DNA from: Epiperipatus broadwayi
Taxonomy: Eukaryota; Onychophora; Udeonychophora; Euonychophora; Peripatidae
Length of the DNA: 64,000 bases
Direction: 5' to 3'
NCBI GenBank assembly: GCA_028023455.1
Contig: JAQFVV010006221.1
Location: 5,377,011-5,441,010 of the forward strand
Below are positions 39,501 through 49,915 of this stretch, piece after piece. Numbering within the stretch: the stretch's first letter is position 1; every line of letters begins with the position of its first letter. The position numbers were made by a program, and so were the translations under genes. The notes beneath the pieces are model-generated. The model saw nothing but the letters and a program-made list of their open reading frames with translations, was not told where the DNA came from and ran no database searches.

Positions 39501-40354
39501 ATATTTATTGCTAATACTCGCACTTTAAATATTAATGTTTAGTGCCTTTATTTAGCCATATCAATAATACTTTTTAAGTTAAAGTTTAAAATTTTAAGTC
39601 TTATTTATTCTATTTTAAACCCTGATGTAACTTTAGAATTGATATATGACCAACCAAAGATATAAATATTATTCTTATTTACAAATAATACAATTATATT
39701 TGAATTTCATGACCTAGTATTTTCTTATATATTTAATTGTTCTGTTTATAGTAGTCTCATTATAGTAATATTCCGCATAGTACAAGTTAACCAAATATTT
39801 TGACAGCTAAATTGCTGTAGGTTATGCTCTTCATTAGTTACAATATATAACAATGCACTACAATGTAGCAGTACCTTATAATATTACAAAAATACAAGTT
39901 GTTATATGAACATTTACGTGCATGTAAAAATAAGTTCAGTAGTTGAGATATGGTTCTATAGCATGTTGGTTTCTTTCACAAAATTTATTGATTTTTGTAA
40001 TCAGTGAAATGAGGATATGCTGATAATATCAGGACGTGTTTGGTGGGAAAGCTAGGTCAAATGATTATTTTTTGTGTGCAGCAACCTCTAGTCTCTATAA
40101 TGTATGAATTCCTCCTTGAAGTTACACATGTACTATAAGAATGTTATCTCAATGAACTTTAATAATATAGACGAGTATTAAATAAAACATATACTAGATA
40201 TGTATGCATATATATTATTTAAAAATATCATTTAAATACAAATTTACATCAATCAGTGACTCTGTTACAATAAATTGATATAAAAAATTAAGGGTAGAAC
40301 TTTTGATTAAATATATTTTAATAAATAATTTACCTCTTCTTCCTTAGATATAAT
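36507..40354. other. Intergenic AT-rich DNA
   Basis: 36,600-37,000 is somewhat GC-richer, but its short frames match nothing I recognise. It includes the second tRNA-like element. Otherwise nothing seen. Confidence 0.45.
38079..38162 (-). tRNA. tRNA-like element, anticodon TAC, second copy
   Basis: About 85% identical to the 31,519 element. Anticodon stem GCTGT/ACAGT is complete around loop CTTACAA (TAC), and the T arm is CCGGG/CCCGG with loop TTCGCTT. The first acceptor pair is broken (ACGTTGG/CCGATGC). An A8 run follows on the minus strand, and AAAACATTT occurs on both sides, consistent with a 9-bp target duplication from retroposition. Confidence 0.55.
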
Positions 40355-42605
40355 ATGGAGGGAAAGAAATCGTCTGGTTTTCAAAATAGAAAAAAAAAAG
40401 CTGCAAAAAAAAATTATTACAAAAACAATCTGGAGCACTTTATAAAGAAATCTAAACTTTCAAATGAAGAGAATTGATACAATGAACATGGTTCATGTGT
40501 TGTTGAAGATTTGAAAAAGGAATAACCAACTCAAGTTTTTAATGTAGAACAGCCCAAAGAAAATTTCAATGAAGAATACCCAAATAAAGATTTAATGAAG
40601 AACAATTTCAATTGAACTAGAAAAACTACAAATTTGGCATAAAATTACTGATAAACTTTGATTGAATGTGGATTTATTCAAAAGGTGGACATATTCCATC
40701 CCTGGAATTCTGAAGGAAGAAAATTTAGTAATGTGTAAAAATGGAAATGATGAATTAGTACATAGGTCATGGCTAATTCACTCACATTCAAAAAAGAAAT
40801 GTTTCTGTCTTTATTGTAAATTATTTTGCCCAACAAATCATAATAAAGACTTTGCATCAAATGGTTATAATCAATAGTGAAATTTCTTATACACATCACA
40901 TACATGGAAAGTGTTGTTCACATGACACATATGAAAACATGGTAAGATTTAAAAACATGACTGACAAACAATAAGACTTGCAAAAAAAAAAAAAAAAAAA
41001 TTGAAAAAAAAAAAAAAAAAATTTTTTATAAAAAAAAATAAAAAAATAAAAATATTTCTTCTTTTTTTTCTTTTTTTTGTTGGTAAATAAAAAATATATA
41101 AAAAAAAAATAATTTTTTTTTTTAAATTTTTTTAATAAATTTTATTTTAATAAAAAAAACCAAAAAAAAAAAAACATAAAACCCCAAAAAAGAAGAATTT
41201 TTTACCAAAACAGGAAAATGAAATTATTCAATTTCCCAAAAATTTTTCACAAAAAAAAAGCTTGTCATCTATTAGATTGACTAAGTATTTTTTTATTATA
41301 TTAGATTGTACTCCATATAGAAGTCACACTGAATAAATGAGTTATCATTAGATGTTTTCTGTAATGAAAACATATCTACTGAAGAGCATTTTTTGGCCAA
41401 CTGAGAATTTCACAGGTGAAAATTTACCATAATGTAATAGCTGCAAAATTGGAATTTAGATATACAAAATATAAGACAATATATGACAATAGAGCTAATA
41501 TAAAAAGAAATATGGTCTGCACAAATTAATTTTAAATCAAAATTCCAGAGCTTTTTTTATACCATGCACAGTTCACAGTTTAAAATTAGGAGTTCATGAT
41601 GCAGTAAAAGTAAATTCAGAAACCCTAAGCTTTTTTTGAAACCATAAGCATTTTATAATTTTTTTGTGCGATCTGTTAAGATTTGGACTATCTTAAAAAA
41701 AAAACACATTTCCTCATTAACGTTAAAACCATTTTTGGATACTAAATGGAAAAGTCTCGTAAATGCTCTCCAACCATAGAGATAGCAAGCAGGAGAAATG
41801 TTGTGATGCTTTATTTGAAATATTCTCTGATGACAATTTTGATCAAGAAAATAAACATGAAGTTCAGATATTATGTACAAAATTAAGATTATCAGTTTCT
41901 GTTCTCGTTTTGTGGTATGACATACATTTTACAAATTCTGTTAGTCAAATGTTGCAAAATCCTCAAAGAAATATTTCATATGCTTTAATTGCCATCTAAA
42001 ACAATTATTTAAATAATTATTGTAGATGTGTTAGAATTCATTACTTCAAAAAAGCTAAAAATTTATGTGAAGATTTAGAACCATACTTCAAAGTAATAAT
42101 GTAGTGAGAAGCATTATTATGAACATAGAGATGGACTCCCACCTTAAGATAAATTTAAAGTAAACTTATTTTTCACAATATTGGATATGATAATTACATT
42201 TCTTGACGAGAGATTTATGCAAATCCATAACAAGGTTTGAAATTTTGTCAACTATAAACTTGGTGAAGCTGATTTAGAAAAAAAAATGTTTCAATCAACA
42301 AATTCATTTGAGTGACAATGATAGACATAAATGGAGAGGAGTTAACGACTATGCCTAAATAAATTATCTAAATTCAAAGATCTACTTGATGTTCTAAGCT
42401 ACATTCATGAAATGATCATTTCATTCCCAAATTTGAGATATCAATAAGAATTTTATCAACTTTTACTACAAGTGAAGAGAGATCGTTTTCAAAGTTAAAA
42501 ATCATAAAGTTATTTACATTTTGACTATGAATACAAGATCGGATGGTAAATTTGTCAATGATAGCTATAAAGAATGACATATGCAATACTCGTCTCATTT
42601 ATTAA
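40355..42605 (+). pseudogene. hAT-family transposase (zinc-finger MYM/DUF4371 type), broken
   Basis: Fragments occur in the expected order. They are a basic N-terminus from ATG 40355 (MEGKKSSGFQNRKKK), then the TTF zinc-finger-like WLIHSHSKKKCFCLYCKLF at about 40,770-40,830. Next comes a degenerate middle (YHAQFTV, FFETI) at about 41,560-41,640, then KQEKCCDALFEIFSDD through VLWYDIHFTNSVSQMLQ at 41,785-41,965. Last is a C-terminal dimerisation block IRILSTFTTSEERSFSKLK at about 42,440-42,500, the TSAERSFSKLK signature of hAT. At least six stops or frameshifts break it. No terminal repeats were found. Confidence 0.8.
40976..41235. repeat. A/T homopolymer patch inside the hAT relic
   Basis: About 260 bp made almost only of runs of A and T (up to about 19 long) with a few C runs. 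It replaces the middle of the transposase. It looks unlike the flanking decay and may be low-quality consensus sequence. Confidence 0.7.
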
Positions 42606-45600
42606 TGAAACCAGATTTATTTTTCTAAAAATATATTTTATTTCAGCAATCTCCCCCATCTTCATAGGACTAAGTTAACAGTACAATAAGGATTTAAGAA
42701 GTTATATTTGACATTATTAAAAACACTTTGAAGCCCAATATATAATTTCCACGACTTTAAGTAATTTCAAAATCTTTTACTAACTTATTTAAATTTATTA
42801 CCATTTTATCCTAATTTATTGAGCCAATTTTAAGAAGCTGTATAATTCCTTATATGCAGTTTAACAGTTGAAAAAGATTTTAATGATTGCCTTTAGAAAT
42901 GCCGCTGTGAATTTTTAATCACTTTTCTAGGGAATCTATTGGTTATTTGAAATGCAGTTACAAGTAAGCATTCTCAAAATTAAACACCGATAGCTGCAAT
43001 GTTTTTTAGAAATTTAAGTTGGCCGATTCCAGATATAGTCCTGTATGACTATATACAAATTGCCTTTCTAATTATTAATATATATTGATAAAGATTTTAA
43101 TTTATAAAAATGCTTCGATTAATGTTTCAATATTAAAAATTGACAGGACTTGTTTAGATGCTCAACATATAAATATTTTTGCTTACTCATTTCTCAAGAA
43201 TTGTAGATAATCACCTTATTTTTAATTTTTTTATTAAAATTCTTTGACAATGTTTAAATATTAATTGCATGAGTATATTTATATATAATTTAAAAATGGC
43301 TGCATGCATGAAGGTGTAGGAGTGAATAAATATGTACACATATATACATTTTAATCAAATTCATTTTATTTACACTTCATTTTAAATTATTTTACATGTT
43401 TCCAAAAAAAAAAAAAAAGATTCCCCCCCCCCCCCCTCCAAGATAATTTGTATTTACAATATTTGCATAATAAATGTGTTATATGAATTAATTCATATAT
43501 TATTGTATGAGAAAGCAGGAAATATCTATTAAAGTTGACTAAAATTTCAAATAATTTATATTCACTATAACATAAAAATATTATATATATAAATTAAATT
43601 TGCTCATAAAGGGAATTACAAAATATAATTATATACAAAAATAAATGCATATAACCAATCAAAAATATATGAATTAATCCAAAGATAAAATATTTTCACT
43701 TTTCTAGAAAAAAAAAAAAATTTTTCATTGTCGTAAAATACTATTTACAAAGCAGACACAAAAAATAATAGACCAGATCTTTGTTATTGATATCCTAATG
43801 CATACATCAATTTATTATGCAAATTCAGATATATATATAATTAAATAAATATGTACAGAATTATAAAACGGATAAACAAAATTAAGTAGGAAAATATGAA
43901 ATTTGTACAACCCATACTTTTAACAGACTATTGCAGAACAATTTCTTAAATATGTTTAATAATAATCTCAATGTAGAAACCAGAGGAACAATGTGTACAA
44001 AAGACAACTTCCTTATTTTCGTCTACAGTATAAAAGTGACATGAGAGATTATAAATTTTTGTAACTAATCAGTAACAATAACACGCTTAAATATTTGCAG
44101 TTTTTAAATGAATTTAAATATGATTTTCACTCTTAAAAAATTTATCAGCATAAATAAATCAAAACAAGATACAATGTATTAGGGAAAAAAATGTAACACT
44201 GAGGTAATACAGTCTTTTTTTTTTTTTTTACATAATTCCTTGTAAATATCCAAAATATTACATTTTAATGGAAAACAATTTTGCAAATAAATTATGCCAA
44301 GCTCAAATCATAAATTCCGTTTAAAACACGCAGTTACATTAAAATAAGCATAAATTAATGTGGGGCACAAAATACGCATGCAGTATTTGAATCTATTACG
44401 AAGATGAACATTCAACATGACAGAAACTAGATGTTTGATATTTCTGGTATAATACATTATGTGCAATTTTTATATATTCCTGTATTGGATTAAAGTTCTA
44501 GTCCAAACATAAAACAATTTTGCAATCTTTTTTTTTTTTAATTATTTTTAGCACATTATATATATAAATTACACACATGCGCATATAAATACACATAGTA
44601 TTACGTGTCTTATTTAACTCATTAAATTTTACTCAAAAAAAATATTAGTAGTCATTGTCATTTTAATAAAGAATATTAGAATGTCTGGCAAACAAATAAT
44701 AAAATATAGTATCTATTTAGCCACAATTACAATATCTAAATGTTCAATATTTCAATTTAAATGATAAACTAATAATGAATGAAATACAATGATGTATAAT
44801 TAATATAAAGTAGTTTTTTTTTTAAAAAAAAAGAAATGGTATATATACAATTCATTTTCAAGTTATTAATTATTATATATGATATATTAATACATTTTCA
44901 TGTAACAATATACAACAGGAGCAATAAAATCTCATTTAATGTTTCCATATATACTAAGGATTTATAAAGCAAAAAATAAATACTGACTGCTGTTTCTATC
45001 AAGTTTGGCAAAAAAATTGAAATAGTTCTTACTATATATTGAATGATTTATATTATTACTTTTATTATTATAAAACATGCATACTGTTGTTGATGATCAA
45101 TTTTTATTGCTTTTAATTTCAACTGTAGAACACAGCATGTAAAATGTCAATAAGTTTATAAAAATAAAGACGGTACTGCTCTATTAGTTGGGACCGGCCG
45201 CTTGATGGCGTTATTTCTATGAAAAAGCACATCATCACACCAGAAATATGCCATTTAGATCCATAAAAACAAAACCATATCAGAAAATACAATGAATTAC
45301 TAAAATGATTAATAAACATCCATTTTTTCTCAGAGAATTTTTTTTTATAATAAAAAAAACAACACATCCTGCAAATATTTAACTTTTTAAGATCATGTCT
45401 AATATTCATTAGATTTAGTATTCAAAGTATAAAGTGTTTAATTTTTTTTTAGTAGTATTATAAAATGATTGATAGTTTCGTTCAACTTCTCACCAATCTT
45501 TAACCCTCGTAGTGATATCATTGATATTTAAAAAATTTCAAGATTTTTCTCCCAATAGTAATTTATTATCTATAGGATATATCACTAATTTACACGTTTT

Positions 45601-47759
45601 CCTGCTATTCCTAAATATGTAAAAACTTTTAATCTTGTGAATACTTTTAATCTATCTATATATAATACAACCAAACATTCTTTCTAATGTATAAACTAAT
45701 TATTATCCTACAAATTTTTTATTTTTAATTTAAATTCATACCTCTTTATATAACTTATAAATTCCATTAATCAAAAAATAATTTCATTTAATAACGAGTG
45801 TTTCAATTGTATGCAAAAAGGCATGTTTTTGATTCAAAATAACTATCCAAATATTAGATCAAATATTGATTCTGTATAAACACATATGCAAATGTTCTGT
45901 ACAACTATAATATAATTCAAAATACAATAATTAAACGATTAAAAATACCATGAATAAAATTAATTTGTCTTTTAAAGTATACACATTTAATTACAAAAAA
46001 AAAAAGCACTTTAAAAAAAAAAGTGCTTAAAAAAAACAATTTTTAATAGTTATTGGAATGGGAAAAAAAATTTACACTTATTATTTAGTGTTCAAATTAA
46101 AACAAAATAGAAACTGTATTTGTAACCAAATGATAGATAAAAAACAATATTTCAAATAAATAATTATTTTTTTAACAAATACAGTATTTCAAAATACTAT
46201 TACCCATATTTGATGAAATGTAACATTTTTACTTCTAAAAAAAAAAAAAAAAATTAAAAAACAAAAAAATGAGGTAGAAAATTTAAGCAGATGAATGAAA
46301 ACATTATAGGACTCCATTCCTATTGTGTTTAATCGATGAATTTTGAAAATAACATTGTAACAAAAATGATTCAAAAAACTTTTAATAAATACAAATTCTT
46401 ATATTTAAATACAATAAATACAGGAACTTCTCTTCCTTTACATGGTCAAATGGGTGATATTAGACATGTAAAGATATGAAAAATTTGAAAAACAAAACAA
46501 CTTTTAAGTAGTTAACATTAAATAAAAATGAGTGTGGGTATAATTTTAATATAAAATTTTTTACTTTGTCTGCAAATATAAGTATGCACATACAAACATA
46601 CATACACAGGGTTTACCTTGAAAGTGATAGAAATTTTTGCACACTTATAAAATGTTGAAATGACAAAATTTTTGTGAGTTTTGTTACTTAGAAATATGTT
46701 AATGAAAATTTACATTTTTCAATTAATGTGCTTTTTCTTTGCCAAATGATTACAGACTATGGCTTAGCTTGTATATGTTTAAGCATTTATATAATTACAT
46801 TACACTCACACACATTTAGTCAATCTCAAGAAATATAAATTACACCTATACCATATATCAAAATTAATCTTGATGTTCTTTTCTTTCTTCTGAGCTTGGT
46901 ACATAATCATACTAAAAAAAAAAAAAGTTTCAAATATATACTGGACTACAAAAAAGACAAAATACAACATATATTTGGTAGCATAATAATATTTTCATGC
47001 TAATTTAACAAAAAGTATTAACATTATCAATACTGAATGTTAGTTATCATAAGTAAAAGAATTATAATATAAACATTTAAATTCATTTATTAAAAAAATT
47101 ATGAAAACATAACTAAAAGAAGTATTGCAAAATAAAAATTCAGTATGAAGATAAAACTATTCGCAAGCCAATAATTTTAAACTTCATAATGCATGAGAAA
47201 ATCTTTGATGAAACATAACCTAACCAAGATACTTAAGATTGGCCTACATAATTGAATTTAGGTACAAAAGATAAAACGGCCATGATCTTATCGTTTCAAA
47301 GATTCTATTGTATGCCTTGGATTGACTTCCTAACATTCGACAAAAAACATTGATTGAATATAACAGTACAGGACGTGAGTAAAGGCTTGATTACCTTCTG
47401 TTTAAAAAAACCTAACCATTTGTAAATGCAAGTAGAAACAAGAAATCTTATACACTACATTAATTCAATTAACAATAAATGATGGGTTTAAGCAGAGAAC
47501 AATCTCCATTAAAATTACATTTAATTTATTAACCAATATTGAATATTAGCCATCAAACAATACTATGAATGAGCATGTATTAGTGATGATTTAGCTATTT
47601 TCCTTAATTTAAATCTTTCAGAAACATTAATGAATATTGTGCGTACACAACTACATTTGCTCTAGTCCTACATTATGTCAGAGTAATATTAAATATATAC
47701 AGTTTAATGACCCAGACAACAAAATGTCTTTTCAAATACTTGATGTAAGAGTTAATTTT
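42606..47759. other. AT-rich DNA downstream of INSIG
   Basis: No coding sequence recognised. It may contain distal INSIG 3' UTR, since INSIG is transcribed toward lower coordinates, but a 3' end cannot be placed. C13 and A15 runs occur at about 43,408-43,437, and a hairpin AGCACTTT/AAAGTGCT at about 46,005-46,027. A GC-richer string near 45,190-45,215 (GGGACCGGCCGCTTGATGGC) is unexplained. Confidence 0.45.
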
Positions 47760-48230
47760 AAACAAAGAAACATCACATGATCACTATTTCTTATGCTTGC
47801 TCATAACTGTTATTAAAACAGTTTATTGGCTTAAAACCAATCCTGCCTAATGGGATAGTGGTGGCTATGGTTATTAAAGAACCAAAGTCACCAAAATGTA
47901 TAGGTACTGAACGAAGTTCAGACATATATGACTATATAAGCTAATGAGCTTGGATTGAAAATATTATGTTTTCAATTTAAGACTCATAGTTTTGTAGTTA
48001 AATAGAGATAAAAGTGGCTACTGGGGGGTTGCATTAGATCCTAAGATCTAGGTGCAGTGCTCTCAGATCCAAGGCTCCTCACTGATGAAGGCCACAAGCC
48101 AGAAACTAGTCTGGGGATATTGGATGAGTAGGCACTAGATGGGGATTTTATGCACAAGTCTTCTAGCATCCATTGATTACTCTGGCTTACACTGAGTAGC
48201 AATATGTATAGAAAATTTTGCCTGTTTTAA
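47760..48230 (+). mobile_element. HHR repeat family, copy E (best ribozyme core)
   Basis: 471 bp, flanked by the exact 14-bp duplication TAAGAGTTAATTTT (47746-47759 and 48231-48244). A short inverted 5' piece (AAACATCACATGATCAC...) precedes an almost full forward unit from CCAATCCTGCCTAATGGG to TTGCCTGTTTTAA. It carries the cleanest hammerhead-like core of the window. Confidence 0.88.
48076..48117 (+). ncRNA. Hammerhead ribozyme-like motif (copy E)
   Basis: Stem I TCCTCA (48076-48081) pairs with TGGGGA (48112-48117), five Watson-Crick pairs and one G.T. The core CTGATGA is at 48082-48088 and GAAAC at 48102-48106. Stem II is GGC/GCC with loop CACAA, flanked on each side by an unpaired A. The short stem III is the self-complementary ACTAGT, with GTC as the triplet before the predicted cut after 48111. 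All conserved hammerhead core bases are present. The A.A at the base of stem II is unusual and may lower activity. Short palindromic stem III is typical of Penelope and retrozyme hammerheads that act as dimers. Confidence 0.65.
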
Positions 48231-48244
48231 TAAGAGTTAATTTT

Positions 48245-49381
48245 CTAAAAAAATTTAAAAGTTATATGCAATAAAGACAATATATATTTACATTTTTATA
48301 ATTTTTTTTTTAAAAATTAACAGCTTCTGTTATTATTATTATAATCATTAAATATTTATATTATTTATATCACAATATTTTTATGATTTACTCTAAATAG
48401 AACAAAAATAAAATTATTTCATTTGTTTAAAATCATTAAAAAATGGCAGTATTGAGACCATCTGGATCAAATTTATTTTTAATACTAATGCTCACTTAAA
48501 CCAAGTTTATTTTTAACAATTTACTAAAGAAATTGGTTTATATTTTTTTCTAAGTTTAATTCCACAAGCATGCCATATTATGTTTTCTGAAAGAAAATTT
48601 TATGATAAATGAAATATGTTGGAAGTAGAACAAAACAAGATATATTCTTTTTTTTTTAAGGAGTTACCATTTTTAATTTCTTTTTTTCATGGAAAACATG
48701 ACTAGTATACACTAAATATAATACTTTATTGAAAAATACAAGATTTGGTGATATTTTTAAAGAATAAACTGAGTGTAAAATGTTTGATTCAATAATTATA
48801 ATTTAAAATCTGTTTCAAATTGTATAATTTTTAGATATAGATATGTAAATTAAGTTTAGTCTTACATAAGAACAAGATGTTTCTTAAAAAAAAAAAAAAA
48901 TTGTATTTAGTTTTAATGATTTCTTAAATCAGATTCCAAAATAACAAAACGTGTTTAATTCTTTATGTATTTATTGCGCTGTAATCTCCATAATATAATA
49001 ACTTTGGTTACAATTATCAACATAATAAAAATGATTTAATTATCAACATAATAATTTGGACAATAAATATATATAAAACACAATTTAACAAATCTAATTT
49101 CCAACAATATATGGTAACACATTTTTTTTTTTAGTATACTTTTGAAAGATTCACAATCTTTAAAAAGTATAAATAGATATAGAAATTATTATTTTAATAT
49201 TATAATTTTTTTTCTAATCATTCATTTTGGTGTTTTTTTAGGAAAATAACAGGGGTTTATTAGAAATATTTAAAAACATGAATATATCAAAATGACCAAA
49301 ATAATTCTTAAATGGTTAGAAATTCAATTCAAACTTAATCTATTTATAAAATTGCAAATAAATTAAATTATATTTTATTTC
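48245..49381. other. AT-rich spacer
   Basis: No feature recognised; homopolymer and TA runs only. Confidence 0.5.
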
Positions 49382-49394
49382 AATACATACATAT

Positions 49395-49776
49395 GTAAAA
49401 CTTTAATATGTGTTGATATTAAACATGCACACACTATAAAATTCAAAAGCAAAAATATATATATATATATAACAAAACTTTAAAATAATATAATGTAATG
49501 AACAATTATATAAATAATAATAAATTTTGTTGAATCTTCAAATGTTTTCTAAGGCATAACCTTCATTATCAAGAAGTACAATGAGTTTGTACTTCTTGAT
49601 AATGAAGGTTATGCCTTCGAAAACGTTTGAAGATTCAACAAAATTTATTATTATTTATATAATTGTTCATTATATTATATTATTTTAAAGTTTTGTTATA
49701 TATATATATTTGCTTTTGAATTTTATAGTGTGTGCATGTTTAATATCAACACATATTAAAGTTTTATATATAGTAT
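49395..49776. mobile_element. Penelope-type inverted repeat insertion next to INSIG
   Basis: Two arms of about 180 bp (49395-49581 and 49587-49766) are near-perfect reverse complements around the 5-bp loop TGAGT. It is flanked by the exact 13-bp duplication AATACATACATAT (49382-49394 and 49777-49789). Each arm carries the hairpin GAAGG-TTATG-CCTTC followed by GAAAACGTTTG (right arm 49604-49626), the same layout as the hammerhead-like motifs at 8,567 and 15,250. It is therefore most likely two opposed Penelope-type terminal repeat fragments from one insertion. It lies 28 bp past the INSIG stop. Confidence 0.75.
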
Positions 49777-49803
49777 AATACATACATATATAGACTGAAC
49801 TAA

Positions 49804-49915
49804 TCAAAAACTAACCACTGCTAACTGCCGTCCAATATTGCCCATTGTAACCCCTCCAGAAAAAAATATACATGGAAGCCAGGAACGAACATATAAAAAA
49901 TCAGGCTCTGTGTAT
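49804..49915 (-). CDS. INSIG: INSIG exon 4 and stop
   Basis: Acceptor TTTCAG|ATA after a 90-bp intron. It encodes [31 protein letters not shown] and a short tail VVSF with TGA at 49806-49804. A 382-bp inverted-repeat insertion begins 28 bp downstream of the stop. Confidence 0.94.

Noticed and set aside
43408-43437. A15/C13 homopolymers as a functional element
   Set aside because: Isolated simple sequence; similar runs occur throughout the window.
47760-48230. HHR repeats as ordinary MITEs
   Set aside because: Target duplications vary from 11 to 15 bp, fold-back points differ in each copy, and the units carry a ribozyme-like core, none of which fits a cut-and-paste MITE.
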